64,000 nucleotides of DNA from Methylomicrobium lacus LW14 (GCF_000527095.1 NZ_AZUN01000001.1:434001-498000); one strand, 5' to 3'; counted from the stretch's first letter, positions 1-9,554 are shown. The notes: a model not told the origin generated them from the letters alone. Translations and numbers: made by a program.

Positions 1-1
1 A

Positions 2-376
2 AATGTCGAATGCGACTGCGGTGATGCGAGCGGTAAACAGGCCTTGCAGCAGATTCACATCGTCGTCGTGAATCAGCAGGTCAATATCGCCATCCTGCGG
101 ATTTTCGGGAAGCTTCTCGTGCCATCGCAAGACGACATAGCGCACGTTCCTTTGCTCCAGCATGCCGAAAAAATCCGCAAGGCTCAATTTTTCAGGCAGA
201 AAATATCCCATCCCGCGCGGTATCGGGAGCCGGTCCAGAACGGGCGCCAACGGCGAAAACTTACCCAGCATCAAGTCAAGCCGGCGTAATACGCGCAGGA
301 ACAGGCGATAGCAGCGGATAAACAGGCGCACGCCCTTGTAGCCGATCAGGATGAATTGATTGGTAAATTTGATCAT
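2..376 (-). CDS. Partial nucleotidyltransferase-like protein, open at the left edge
   Basis: The reading frame opens at an ATG whose first base is 376 and runs without a stop to the left edge, so only about 125 N-terminal residues are seen. The start reads MIKFTNQFILIGYKGVRLF. A basic, hydrophobic N-terminal stretch is followed by RYVVLRWHEKLP and then DGDIDLLIHDDD. The paired acidic residues in DGDIDLLI resemble the metal-binding motif of nucleotidyltransferase-fold proteins, some of which sit in polysaccharide or glycosyltransferase loci. That assignment is inference from one motif. It lies 79 bp downstream of cysQ on the same strand and may be co-transcribed with it. Confidence 0.6.
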   Translation of the reverse strand, partial: MIKFTNQFILIGYKGVRLFIRCYRLFLRVLRRLDLMLGKFSPLAPVLDRLPIPRGMGYFLPEKLSLADFFGMLEQRNVRYVVLRWHEKLPENPQDGDIDLLIHDDDVNLLQGLFTARITAVAFDI

Positions 377-455
377 GGGTGAAAGGGGAATGGCTGCTCG
401 GATAAGGCGATGGGACTGCAAGCCCTCAAAATTTGTTGCGCACAGACTCAAGGAT

Positions 456-1259
456 TCATAGGCAGCGCTGGACGGCGCTGAGCAGGGCATGGTCGGAACT
501 GCCCATCACGAAAAACTCCGGATTGTGCAAATCGGCTTTATTGTAACGCAGCGCTTCGCCGGACAACTCGCAGACCTTGCCGCCGGCCGCATTGACGACC
601 GCATGCGCGGCAGCAGTGTCCCATTCCATCGTCGGGCCGAGGCGCGGATAGAAATGCGCACTGCTTTCGGCAACCAGGCAAAATTTTAACGAACTGCCCA
701 TGCTGATGCATTCGTGCGGCCCCAAATGGTCAAGCAGGGCGCTCGTGCGTCCATCGCGATGCGAGCGGCTGGCGACGATTTTCAAGCGTTCTTGTGCATT
801 GCGAGGGCTGATGTGGATCTGCTCTGCGGGATTCTGTTTGCGTTCGACAAACGCGCCCTGGCCGACGGCGCCTGCATAGCAAACGTCCAAGGCGGGCGCG
901 TGCACGACGCCCAGCACCGGCTGGCCGTGTTCGATCAGCGCAATGTTGACGGTGAATTCATCGTTATGTTTGATGAACTCTTTGGTGCCGTCGAGCGGGT
1001 CGACCAGCCAAAAACGTTGCCAGCCGGCGCGCTGTTCATACGGAATTGCCACGGACTCTTCTGATAGGACCGGAATGTCCGGCGTCAGCCGGGCCAATGC
1101 GCTGACGATGATTTGATTCGAAAGCAGGTCGGCTTCGGTTAATGGCGATTGATCGGGCTTTAAAACCACTTTGCCGGCAGGCTGGTTGTAGATGGTCATG
1201 ATGCCTTGGCCGGCGGCTTTGGCAATTGCGATGATTTGGGTTAACAAGGGCTCAATCAC
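456..1259 (-). CDS. cysQ: 3'(2'),5'-bisphosphate nucleotidase CysQ
   Basis: Predicted to hydrolyse 3'-phosphoadenosine 5'-phosphate to AMP, which removes an inhibitory by-product of sulfate assimilation. It belongs to the Mg-dependent, lithium-sensitive inositol monophosphatase superfamily. The 267-residue length is normal. Metal-binding motifs are in place: VLSEES (residues 64-69), WLVDPLDGT (84-92, with D87 and D90) and WDTAAAHA (213-220). No other sulfur gene lies beside it. Family membership is secure; CysQ rather than SuhB is chosen from the DPLDGTKEF form of the second motif. Confidence 0.93.
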   Translation of the reverse strand: MIEPLLTQIIAIAKAAGQGIMTIYNQPAGKVVLKPDQSPLTEADLLSNQIIVSALARLTPDIPVLSEESVAIPYEQRAGWQRFWLVDPLDGTKEFIKHNDEFTVNIALIEHGQPVLGVVHAPALDVCYAGAVGQGAFVERKQNPAEQIHISPRNAQERLKIVASRSHRDGRTSALLDHLGPHECISMGSSLKFCLVAESSAHFYPRLGPTMEWDTAAAHAVVNAAGGKVCELSGEALRYNKADLHNPEFFVMGSSDHALLSAVQRCL

Positions 1260-1625
1260 GGAATATGGAATCTTCGGGTATTGAATAGCGTATAGGGGAA
1301 CGCGGCAGTCAATCCAATAAAAATGCTCTGAATTTCAGAGATAGAGTCAAGTTCGGACAAGCCGTGAAGCAGCCGCCAAATATGGCGGGGAAACGCTTTG
1401 CGGGTTGCCTGCCTGAATACTAAAGGGCGTGATTATTGCATATTCCATACATTAAGGCGTATTTTTTTGGCCAAGCCTCGCCGCTTCTGCTGGTGGATTT
1501 TTCTCGGCCGGTTGAATTCTCCCGCAAATTTGGTTTTAACCTTCGGGACGGGTTAATATAAACAGCTAACGTTATCAGCGTATCCCCAAGCGCAGCAATG
1601 GGGACAATCATATCAAGGAGCCAGG
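1260..1625. other. Intergenic stretch between divergent cysQ and the carbonic anhydrase-like gene
   Basis: This 366-bp stretch separates divergently transcribed genes and so should hold promoters for both. I see no convincing gene: the 63-codon minus-strand frame at 1420-1611 has no recognisable features. The clear element is a ribosome binding site AAGGAG at 1615-1620, which sets the GTG start at 1626 for the rightward gene. Confidence 0.5.
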
Positions 1626-2168
1626 GTGACAGTCAGAAGATTTAAAGGTAAACAGCCGGCGATCGGCGAGCGCGTCTATATCGACGACAATGCGACCGTG
1701 ATCGGCGATGTGACGATCGGCGACGACGTTTCGATCTGGCCTGCGGTCGTGATTCGGGGCGATGTCGAAAGCATCAAAATCGGCGACGGCACCAATGTGC
1801 AGGACGGCTCGGTCTTGCATGTGACGCATTACGGCAAGTTCACGTCTCAGGGCTATCCGTTGACGATAGGCAAGGGAGTCACGATCGGGCATCGGGCGGT
1901 CGCGCATGCCTGCACGATCGGCAATTATTGCCTGGTCGGCATCGGCGCGATCATCATGGACGATGCGGTGCTGGAAGACTATGTGATGCTCGGCGCCGGC
2001 GCTCTGGTGCCGCCCGGCAAGCGGCTTGAGAGCGGCCATCTCTATGTCGGCGCGCCCGCCCAGAAAAAACGTCCGTTGACCGATGCCGAAAAAGAGTTTC
2101 TCGAATATTCCGCCGCGCATTATATGCATTTGAAGGATGAATATTTGCAGGACGCTGACCGGAACTGA
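1626..2168 (+). CDS. Gamma-carbonic-anhydrase-like hexapeptide protein (YrdA family)
   Basis: A left-handed beta-helix protein of 180 residues, the usual size for the YrdA/CaiE-type gamma carbonic anhydrase family. Hexapeptide repeats such as IGDVTIGDDV and IGKGVTIGHR fill residues 25-140. The family's arginine is in VIRGD (R44). Candidate zinc-ligand histidines are in LHVTH (65, 68), GHR (89) and AHA (94). Members are trimeric, zinc-binding and cytoplasmic; many lack proven carbonic anhydrase activity, so the function is inferred. The start is a GTG because AAGGAG lies 5 nt upstream. Confidence 0.9.
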   Translation: MTVRRFKGKQPAIGERVYIDDNATVIGDVTIGDDVSIWPAVVIRGDVESIKIGDGTNVQDGSVLHVTHYGKFTSQGYPLTIGKGVTIGHRAVAHACTIGNYCLVGIGAIIMDDAVLEDYVMLGAGALVPPGKRLESGHLYVGAPAQKKRPLTDAEKEFLEYSAAHYMHLKDEYLQDADRN

Positions 2169-2271
2169 GAGCGAATCGACAGTTTTTAGGCTATCCTTAT
2201 GCGCTTGTACGGCAAAAATATCTTTGCGTACACAGCATCTGTATTTTTACCATTAACTGGAGATTTTGATT

Positions 2272-2898
2272 ATGGCGTTAACAAAGAAAATGCTTTTATT
2301 GACCGGGCTGAGCTATGCCCTGGCCGCGCCACTGGCCGAGGCCGCACCTCCTTCCGTCGCCGGCACTACTTGGACGCTGGCCGGGAGTTTCAAGGGTAAA
2401 GTCGGCGTGAAATGTCAAGTCGGCCCCTCTTTCTCCGTGCCTATAAAGTCACCAAAGAAGGTGGTTCTTCCCGCCACGATCGCTTTCGAGGATGATGCTG
2501 AGATTCCTGGAGACACTGAAGGAACTTTCATCTGGACGGATGAGTATTTTCCACAAAAACAAGTCACCGGCCATTGGGAACAAAACAAGGGAAAATTGGA
2601 ACTGTCGTTTGATCATTGGTACGACTCCCCGTTGGGAGCATTGGCGTTTGCATTTGCACAGGTTCCTGGAGGATTCGACTTTTCGCAAGACGGAGTCAGC
2701 GCCCATACGGACGCGTTTAATGTCACTAAGCTGACGGTTTCAGGCACAATCAATGGTAAAGGCAGTAAAATCAAAGTAGCCGAAAGTCTCGGTTTCACTT
2801 TTAATGCGTCGGCTGCGGGATACGGTGGCGCCAATAGTTGCAATTTCCAATTCAAAAGCCTGGGGCGTTCTTACAAAGGCGTTCCGTCGGCTTCCTAA
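2272..2898 (+). CDS. Secreted protein of unknown function
   Basis: A 208-residue protein starting MALTKKMLLLTGLSYALAA, a typical Sec signal peptide with likely cleavage near AEAAPP. The ATG at 2272 is preferred because CTGGAG (2257-2262) is suitably spaced; an in-frame TTG at 2266 is less likely. The mature part looks beta-rich and has only two cysteines. It reads as a single small beta-barrel domain, but I recognise no family. It stands alone, 97 bp after the carbonic-anhydrase-like gene, and is followed by a stem-loop. Confidence 0.75.
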   Translation: MALTKKMLLLTGLSYALAAPLAEAAPPSVAGTTWTLAGSFKGKVGVKCQVGPSFSVPIKSPKKVVLPATIAFEDDAEIPGDTEGTFIWTDEYFPQKQVTGHWEQNKGKLELSFDHWYDSPLGALAFAFAQVPGGFDFSQDGVSAHTDAFNVTKLTVSGTINGKGSKIKVAESLGFTFNASAAGYGGANSCNFQFKSLGRSYKGVPSAS

Positions 2899-2917
2899 CA
2901 ATCCCGCAAGAAAAATT

Positions 2918-2942
2918 GCCGGGCAGCCATGGGCAGCCCGGC
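2918..2942. terminator. GC-rich stem-loop after the secreted protein gene
   Basis: Arms GCCGGGCAGCC (2918-2928) and GGCAGCCCGGC (2932-2942) pair with one mismatch around a 3-nt loop. It lies 20 bp after the stop codon and between convergent genes. There is no U-tract, so intrinsic termination is uncertain. Confidence 0.4.
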
Positions 2943-3033
2943 GCATCTATCCGGCTTCATGTAGCCTCGATGCAGCATAGCGAAATCGAGGACTGTCGAA
3001 GCCTGGATCCTCGATTCCGCAAATCTTACTTGC

Positions 3034-6000
3034 TTACTTGTTCAGCAATGCCCACTGCAGCTGCCATTGATGCTCTGCATCGAACGGTTGCAGCGTGTGC
3101 ACGTTTTTGCCGGTGCCGTGGGCTACCGGTACGCCGTCGCGGTAAACGAGGCGCTGGCTGTGGAGCGATGGAATCCGGTCGCCGGGCGTGATGATGCCGG
3201 TCAGATTCAGAGGGTCGGCCGCATTGATCACGGTCAGTTCCGGGATCAGCGGTGGCTTGCGCATGTCCCTGAGCAGGCCGACCGCTTCGGGTAAGGCAAA
3301 CTGCTCGCCCGCGAAGCCTTGCACGAAGCGGCCGCCGCGCAGTTCGCCGCGCGCTTCCAGGCGGCGGTAAACATAGAGCAGCTCGCGCCAGCTCGGCAGG
3401 TTTTCTTCCCGCTCCAGCACCTTCCGAAACACCACGCCGTAGCGTTTGAGCAGCACGCGGGCGATATGCTCGACGGCCGGAAAATTCTCGGCCTTTGGTG
3501 CCCGCAACGGGCGCAGCAGCGACCAGCGTCCGGCCGCGGCGAAAGGATCGTAAATCGGATAGCGCTTGCCGCGCCGGTGCAGGATCTTTTGCGGCGTGAC
3601 CAGGGTGCGGAGGCCCTGGAAACTGTCCGAGGTGATCAGGCCCGCGGCGGCCAGTTCGCCGAGCGCTTCCTCCAGTTGCGTCTTCAACAGCCCGGTTTCG
3701 CTGACCAATTCCTGAAAGAAACTCGCGCCCCATTCCTTGATCTTGGCATGCACCTTCAGCGCATTGCCGGAGAGTTCGAGCGCTTCGATGTCAGGAAGTG
3801 CCGCGAAGGCGCGCCAGGAATCCAGATGCTCGCGCGCGACCAAGGCGACCGGCGTGTTTTTACCGGCGGCTTTCGGGCTGCTGTCGCCGAGGGCTTTCAG
3901 GCGCAGCCAGATGAACTTGCCCGAGGTGCAAAGTTGATCCAGTTCGGAAGCGAAATAGGGTTTGATGCGCCGGGTCAGGATGTCATGTTCCCAGCCGAAG
4001 GCGGGCAGATTGCAGCCTTCGAGTTGCTGCAACGTTTTCGCGAGCGCGGCTTCGCCGCTGCCCGGTTCATTAAGACCATGCCAGTGAAACAGGAAGCGCA
4101 TGTAGACGCTCGGCGCGACCGGCTCGATTTCCTTGCGCAATTGCTTCAGGGTATAGCGGTGGATGCGCGCGAGCAGGCCGCGTTCGCACCACTCGGTCGT
4201 CGCGGCTCCGGGCGTAAAGCGGCCTTGCAGCACGACGCCCTGTTGCTCCAGGGCGGTCAGCGCTTGATCGATTGGCGCTATCGGTAGCCCGAGCGGATGG
4301 GCCAGTTGTTCGACGGTAACGGGGCCCAGTCCTTCGAGGCGGCTGCGGACCAGATCGCGCAAGATGTCCTCTTCGGTTAGCTCCCGATCAAGCGGTACCG
4401 CCGGGATGTCCGGCGCCAGATCGGCCTTCGGAAACAGCGCCTGCAATTCGGACAGGCGTTCGGCCGCGACCCAAAGCCTTTGCCTCTGCGGCAGATTCAT
4501 CACGGTCGCGCGCCGGCTTTGCTGCAAGGCCGCGAACAGTTCGGGCCAATCGTTTTGCAAGCCTTCTTGTTCGGTCATGAAGCCGAGGATGTTCAAGGCA
4601 TCGTGCAGTTCGTCCGGATCGCGCGCTTCCGGCCAGGCTTCGCTCCGCACGCCGGCTATCGCCTCCGGGTTGAGCCGGCCGATCTCGGCCGCATCCTCGG
4701 GGCTGCCGAAGCGGCGCTGCTGGATCGCCAAGGTGCGGCGCTCTTCGGCCGGCGCGTCGTCGAGAAAGGCATAAGGGCGGGCATTGATGATTTCCAGTGC
4801 CAGCGGCGAAGGCGAGGTCAGGTCGCGGGCGATGATCTGAATCGCGCCGCTTTCGATGCCTTGCAGCAAGGCCTCCAGGCCGTCGATGTCCATCAGTTCG
4901 TGCAGGCAGTCCCACAGGGTTTGATCGACCAAGGGGTGATCGGGAATCTCGCGCTCGCCGGCGATATTCTCGAAACAGGCGAGCTGGTCCGGAAAGATCA
5001 CCGCGATCAAATCTTCCGCGTCGTTGCGCTGGAACGGCGCCGGCACTTTCTTGCCGCCGCGGTTGCGCGGCACGGCGAGTGCGGTATTGGCGACCCAGCG
5101 CCAGCGCGTCGGGAACATCGGTGCGGCCATCAGCGCCTGGATTAGCACGTCCTTGACCGAGGCGGCCTTCAGATAACCGGCCGGCTCGATTAAGGGAAAA
5201 CTGTGCGTCGGCCCGAGAGACAGCACGATATTGTCCTCGGTCGCGGCCGCCTGCAGTTCGAAATTGAAGCGTCGGCAAAAACGTTTCCTGAGCGCGAGGC
5301 CCCAGGCCTTGTTGACCCGAGAGCCGTAGCGCGAATGCACCACGAAATGCATGTCGCCGGTCTCGTCGAAAAAGCGTTCGAAGATGATGGTCTTGAACGA
5401 CGGCAGCACGGTCAGCGCGGCTTTCGCGGTCGCAAGATAATGCTGCAGCTGTTCGGCGGCGGCCGTGGGCAGGCCGAGGCGATTGAAAATAAAGTCGTGC
5501 GCGGCATCGCCGCCTTGTTCGAGCAGTTGGTCGATCGTTTCGGACAAATCGGACACCGCCTCGGACAGTTCGCGACTGCGCCCCGGCGCTTCGCCGAACC
5601 AGAACGGAATGTTCGGCGGCTGGCCGTGCGCGTCCTCGACATAGACCTTGCCTTGCTCGATCGTCAGCATCCGGTAGGAATTGTTGCCGAGCTGGAAGAT
5701 GTCGCCCGGAATACTTTCGAACGCGAAATCCTCGTTCAGGGTGCCGACGAAAAGCCCTTCCGGCTGCATGATCACATCGTAATCGAACTGATCCGGAATC
5801 GCGCCGCCGTTCATGATCGCGGTCAGCCGCGCGCCCTTGCGCGGCCGCAGCATGCCGTGCACGACATCGCGGTGCAGATAGGCGCCGCGCCGGCCGCGCC
5901 TTGTGTGGTAGCCGTCCGCGAGCATCTTGACGACTGCGGTGTATTGATCGGTAGTTAGCGTCCGGTACGGCCAGGCTTTGCGCAGGGCGTCGTACAGATC

Positions 6001-7281
6001 GCGCTCCGGCCATTCGCGGCAGGCGACTTCGGCGACGATTTGCTGGGCGAGCACATCGAGCGGGTGATCGGGGATAATAATCGTGTCGAGCTGATCGCTC
6101 GCGACCGCATGCAAAAGCGCGGTGCACTCGACCAGATCGTCGCGCGAGAGCGGAAACAGGCGGCCTTTCGGAATCGCGCCGAGCCTATGCCCGGAACGGC
6201 CGACCCTTTGCAGGAACGCCGCGATGCCGTGCGGCGAGCCGAGCTGGCAGACCAGGTCCACATCGCCGATGTCGATGCCGAGTTCGAGCGAGGCGGTCGC
6301 GACCAGCGCCTTCAGGCTGCCTTGCTTGAGCCGGGTTTCCGCATCGAGTCGGTGTTCCTTAGCCAGACTGCCGTGGTGCGCGGTCACGAATTCTTCGCCG
6401 AGACGCTCGGCCAAAGCGGCCGAGGCGCGTTCGGCCAGACGCCGGGTATTCACGAAAATCAGCGTGGTGTGATGATCGTTGATCAGTTCGACGAGGCGGT
6501 CGTAGATTTCGCTCCAGACCTCGGCCGCCATCACCGCTTCGAGCGGCGAACCGGTCACCTCGATCTTTAAATCGCGCTGCCGGACATGGCCGGTGTCGAT
6601 GATCGTGCAGTTGTCGCCCCGGTCGCCGGTCAGGAAGCGCGCGATCGTGGTCAAAGGCTTTTGTGTCGCGGACAAACCGATACGCACCGGCGGCTTCTCG
6701 GTCAACTGCGTCAGCCGTTCCAGCGACAGCATCAGGTGCGCGCCGCGCTTGTTGCCGGCCAAGGCATGAATTTCGTCGACGATCACGCTGTGCACCGTTT
6801 TCAGCATCTCGCGGCCCGATTCGGAGGTCAAGAGGATGTACAGCGACTCCGGCGTGGTGACCAGAATATGCGGCGGGGTGCGTTTCATCTGGGTGCGCTC
6901 GGCCTGTGGGGTATCGCCGGTGCGGGTCTGGGCGCGGATCACGACGCCGGGCAGGGCGGCTTCGAGCAGCGCCATGCCGATGCCGGACAACGGCAGTTCG
7001 AGATTCTTGTGGATGTCGTTCGACAGCGCTTTCAGCGGGGAAATATACAATACCAGGGTCTGATCGGGCAGAAAGCCCTCGACGCCTTGTTTGACCAGTT
7101 GATCGATCACCGCGAGAAAAGCCGCCAGCGTTTTGCCGGAACCGGTTGGTGCGGCGATCAGCGTCGCCTGGCCTGCCTGGATCGCCGGCCAGGCCTGAGT
7201 TTGAACGTCCGTCGGTGCCTGGAATTGGTCTAAAAACCAACGCGCAACGACAGGATGGAAGGCGTGTAGCATGCGTGTCAT
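3034..7281 (-). CDS. lhr: Large ATP-dependent helicase Lhr
   Basis: A 1,415-residue superfamily 2 helicase, in the normal range for bacterial Lhr, linked in other bacteria to DNA repair. Motifs run in order: Walker A APTGSGKT (44-51), TTPESL (about 142-147), DEIH (169-172), SAT (204-206) and motif VI QRVGRSGHR (358-366). The helicase core and Lhr-specific winged-helix region occupy roughly the first 850 residues; the long C-terminal part is present too, as in full-length Lhr. The 3' end converges on the secreted protein gene. typA lies 192 bp upstream on the same strand. Long open frames on the other strands here are shadows of GC-rich codon use. Confidence 0.95.
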   Translation of the reverse strand: MTRMLHAFHPVVARWFLDQFQAPTDVQTQAWPAIQAGQATLIAAPTGSGKTLAAFLAVIDQLVKQGVEGFLPDQTLVLYISPLKALSNDIHKNLELPLSGIGMALLEAALPGVVIRAQTRTGDTPQAERTQMKRTPPHILVTTPESLYILLTSESGREMLKTVHSVIVDEIHALAGNKRGAHLMLSLERLTQLTEKPPVRIGLSATQKPLTTIARFLTGDRGDNCTIIDTGHVRQRDLKIEVTGSPLEAVMAAEVWSEIYDRLVELINDHHTTLIFVNTRRLAERASAALAERLGEEFVTAHHGSLAKEHRLDAETRLKQGSLKALVATASLELGIDIGDVDLVCQLGSPHGIAAFLQRVGRSGHRLGAIPKGRLFPLSRDDLVECTALLHAVASDQLDTIIIPDHPLDVLAQQIVAEVACREWPERDLYDALRKAWPYRTLTTDQYTAVVKMLADGYHTRRGRRGAYLHRDVVHGMLRPRKGARLTAIMNGGAIPDQFDYDVIMQPEGLFVGTLNEDFAFESIPGDIFQLGNNSYRMLTIEQGKVYVEDAHGQPPNIPFWFGEAPGRSRELSEAVSDLSETIDQLLEQGGDAAHDFIFNRLGLPTAAAEQLQHYLATAKAALTVLPSFKTIIFERFFDETGDMHFVVHSRYGSRVNKAWGLALRKRFCRRFNFELQAAATEDNIVLSLGPTHSFPLIEPAGYLKAASVKDVLIQALMAAPMFPTRWRWVANTALAVPRNRGGKKVPAPFQRNDAEDLIAVIFPDQLACFENIAGEREIPDHPLVDQTLWDCLHELMDIDGLEALLQGIESGAIQIIARDLTSPSPLALEIINARPYAFLDDAPAEERRTLAIQQRRFGSPEDAAEIGRLNPEAIAGVRSEAWPEARDPDELHDALNILGFMTEQEGLQNDWPELFAALQQSRRATVMNLPQRQRLWVAAERLSELQALFPKADLAPDIPAVPLDRELTEEDILRDLVRSRLEGLGPVTVEQLAHPLGLPIAPIDQALTALEQQGVVLQGRFTPGAATTEWCERGLLARIHRYTLKQLRKEIEPVAPSVYMRFLFHWHGLNEPGSGEAALAKTLQQLEGCNLPAFGWEHDILTRRIKPYFASELDQLCTSGKFIWLRLKALGDSSPKAAGKNTPVALVAREHLDSWRAFAALPDIEALELSGNALKVHAKIKEWGASFFQELVSETGLLKTQLEEALGELAAAGLITSDSFQGLRTLVTPQKILHRRGKRYPIYDPFAAAGRWSLLRPLRAPKAENFPAVEHIARVLLKRYGVVFRKVLEREENLPSWRELLYVYRRLEARGELRGGRFVQGFAGEQFALPEAVGLLRDMRKPPLIPELTVINAADPLNLTGIITPGDRIPSLHSQRLVYRDGVPVAHGTGKNVHTLQPFDAEHQWQLQWALLNK

Positions 7282-7397
7282 GGCGTTAGCTGCCTGACAT
7301 TAGGGAATTGGGTGGAAAAAACTCCGGCGTACCCGTAGGGCATAAATGGGTTTGCACAGCTTCTGCGCTGTGTGACGCTGCAGCGCCACCGGCTGCA

Positions 7398-7419
7398 TTC
7401 CCACGCCGGGGCGTGGGAA
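7398..7419. repeat. Palindromic element, TTCCCACGCC type
   Basis: Perfect 10-bp arms TTCCCACGCC (7398-7407) and GGCGTGGGAA (7410-7419) around a 2-nt loop, between typA and lhr. From memory, hairpins of this kind are dispersed through many bacterial genomes as REP-like elements. Only one copy is visible here, so repeat status is inferred. Confidence 0.45.
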
Positions 7420-7425
7420 CGATGC

Positions 7426-7448
7426 AATCGAAGGCGTCGCCTTCGATT
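7426..7448. terminator. Hairpin 3' of typA
   Basis: AATCGAAGGCG (7426-7436) and CGCCTTCGATT (7438-7448) form a perfect 11-bp inverted repeat around one base, 25 bp after the typA stop codon. There is no U-tract. It could terminate or stabilise the typA mRNA, or be the second half of a composite repeat with the palindrome at 7398-7419. Confidence 0.4.
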
Positions 7449-7473
7449 TCGGTGCCTGCTTTGTCGACCGTTG

Positions 7474-9288
7474 TTAGCCTTTTGAAGCGCGTTTGCGCTC
7501 GTGTTCCAAGAGCAGCCTCTTGCGCAAACGGATCGATTTCGGCGTGACTTCGACCAGTTCGTCCTCGTCGATGAATTCGAGCGCTTGTTCCAGTGTCATC
7601 TTCTGAATCGGCGTCAGAATCAGGTTTTCGTCGGTGCCGGCTGCGCGGATGTTGGTCAACTGTTTGGCCTTGCAAGGGTTCACGGTCAGATCGTTCGCAC
7701 GCGAATGGATGCCGACCAACATGCCTTCATAGACTTCATCGGCATGCACCAGAAACAACTCGCCGCGTTCCTGCAATGCGAACAGCGCATAGGCCAGCGC
7801 CTTACCTTGCGTCATCGACACCAGCACGCCGCGTTTTCTGACGCCCAGTTCGCCTTTTTTCATCGGGCCGTAATGATCGAAGACATGATAGAACAGGCCG
7901 GAACCGGAAGTCGAGGTCATGAATTCGGTCTGGAAGCCGATCAGGCCGCGCGACGGCACCATGTATTCCAGACGCACCCGGCCTTTGCCGTCCGGCACCA
8001 TGTTCAACAGATCGCCCTTGCGCTCGCCGAGTTTTTCCATCACCGTGCCCTGGTGAATTTCCTCGACTTCGATCGTGACCATTTCGAACGGTTCGTGCTT
8101 TTCGCCGTCGACTTCCTTCAGGATCACTTCCGGACGCGAAACGCCGAGTTCGAAGCCTTCCCGGCGCATGTTTTCGATCAGGACCGACAAATGCAATTCG
8201 CCGCGGCCCGAAACCTTGAATTTGTCCGGGTCGCCGGTGTCTTCGACGCGCAGAGCGACGTTATGCTGCAATTCCTTTTCCAGGCGTTCGCGGATTTGCC
8301 GCGAAGTCAGGAATTTGCCTTCCTTGCCAGCAAACGGCGAATTATTGACCTGGAAGGTCATCGTAACGGTCGGTTCGTCGACGGTCAGAGGCGTCATCGC
8401 TTCGACCGCATCGGGATGGCAAAGCGTATCCGAAATTTCGAGTTTTTCGATCCCGGTGAACGCGATGATGTCGCCGGCGTTCGCTTCCGGCACTTCGACC
8501 CGCTCTAGTCCGTTAAAACCGAAGACCTGCAAAATGCGTCCCTTGCGCTCCACGCCTTCGCGGCTGACGATGGTCAGTTGCATGTTGGTCTTGACCGTAC
8601 CGCGCTGAATCCGACCGATGCCGATCACGCCGACATAGGTGTTGTAGTCGAGGCTCGATACCTGCATCTGGAATGGCCCGTCCCGATCGACCGCCGGCGG
8701 GCTGACATGTTTGACGATCGTTTCGAACAAAGGCGTCATGTCGCCGCCGGTGACCGACGATTCCAGGCCGGCAAAACCGTTCAAGGCCGAGGCATAAACG
8801 ATAGGAAAATCCAGCTGTTCGTCGGTCGCGCCGAGGCGGTCGAACAGATCGAAAGTTTGATCGACGACCCAGTCCGGGCGCGCGCCGGGGCGGTCGATCT
8901 TGTTGATCACGACGATCGGTTTCAGGCCCAAAGCAAAGGCTTTCTGGGTTACAAAGCGAGTCTGCGGCATCGGTCCGTCCACCGCGTCGACCAGCAACAA
9001 TACCGAGTCGACCATCGACAGCACCCGCTCGACCTCGCCGCCGAAATCGGCGTGGCCCGGGGTGTCGACGATATTGATATGATAACCGTTCCAGTCCAGC
9101 GCGGTGTTCTTCGCCAGGATCGTGATGCCGCGTTCTTTTTCGAGGTCGTTCGAGTCCATGACTCGCTCGGTGACTTTCGTGTGCGCGGCAAACGTGCCGG
9201 ATTGTTGCAGTAACTTATCGACCAGCGTAGTTTTGCCGTGGTCAACGTGCGCGATGATCGCGACGTTTCTTAACTTATTGATATCCAT
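7474..9288 (-). CDS. typA: Ribosome-associated GTPase TypA/BipA
   Basis: A translational GTPase of 604 residues, the standard size. It is related to EF-G and LepA, binds the ribosome and helps 50S assembly and stress or cold adaptation. G1 is HVDHGKTT (14-21), G3 DTPGH (75-79) and G4 NKID (129-132). Domain II, the EF-G C-terminal-like domain and the lysine/arginine-rich tail (KSIRLRKRLLLEHERKR) are all present. It is followed by paired hairpins and then lhr. A candidate -10 box lies about 100 bp upstream. Confidence 0.97.
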   Translation of the reverse strand: MDINKLRNVAIIAHVDHGKTTLVDKLLQQSGTFAAHTKVTERVMDSNDLEKERGITILAKNTALDWNGYHINIVDTPGHADFGGEVERVLSMVDSVLLLVDAVDGPMPQTRFVTQKAFALGLKPIVVINKIDRPGARPDWVVDQTFDLFDRLGATDEQLDFPIVYASALNGFAGLESSVTGGDMTPLFETIVKHVSPPAVDRDGPFQMQVSSLDYNTYVGVIGIGRIQRGTVKTNMQLTIVSREGVERKGRILQVFGFNGLERVEVPEANAGDIIAFTGIEKLEISDTLCHPDAVEAMTPLTVDEPTVTMTFQVNNSPFAGKEGKFLTSRQIRERLEKELQHNVALRVEDTGDPDKFKVSGRGELHLSVLIENMRREGFELGVSRPEVILKEVDGEKHEPFEMVTIEVEEIHQGTVMEKLGERKGDLLNMVPDGKGRVRLEYMVPSRGLIGFQTEFMTSTSGSGLFYHVFDHYGPMKKGELGVRKRGVLVSMTQGKALAYALFALQERGELFLVHADEVYEGMLVGIHSRANDLTVNPCKAKQLTNIRAAGTDENLILTPIQKMTLEQALEFIDEDELVEVTPKSIRLRKRLLLEHERKRASKG

Positions 9289-9389
9289 TGATTAAACTTG
9301 AATGGGTTAGCGAATGATTGAAATGAGGCACATCCGGTGTCCACATTGCAAAAAGAGATTTCGTGATTAAATGACGTATAAGGTGGGGA

Positions 9390-9395
9390 ATTATA
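9390..9395 (-). promoter_or_regulatory. Candidate -10 box for typA
   Basis: On the minus strand this reads TATAAT, a perfect sigma-70 -10 hexamer, 102 bp before the typA start. No strong -35 is seen at 17 bp. Assigned from sequence only. Confidence 0.4.
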
Positions 9396-9526
9396 CACAA
9401 AAGATGCGTCGGTGTTTTTATCATTCAACGATTTACTGAAAAAATCAGGGTTACGGTTTCGCGCGCTAAGCCGTTATGGCCGAACGCTCCACCGAAATTA
9501 TGCGAAAAAAATCAGAAAAAGAAAAA

Positions 9527-9554
9527 CCCTCGACCGGAAAGTTCCGGTCGAGGG
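9527..9554 (-). terminator. Rho-independent terminator, minus strand
   Basis: CCCTCGACCGGAA (9527-9539) and TTCCGGTCGAGGG (9542-9554) form a perfect 13-bp stem with a 2-nt loop. On the minus strand it is followed by two T-runs (TTTTTCTTTTTC), so it should stop leftward transcription arriving from the 10.3-12.4 kb gene. Between that gene and this terminator lies only the group II intron, in the opposite orientation. Confidence 0.75.

Noticed and set aside
4388..6127. 579-codon minus-strand open frame
   Set aside because: Out-of-frame overlap inside lhr; its product is Arg-rich and shows no domain, as expected of a shadow.
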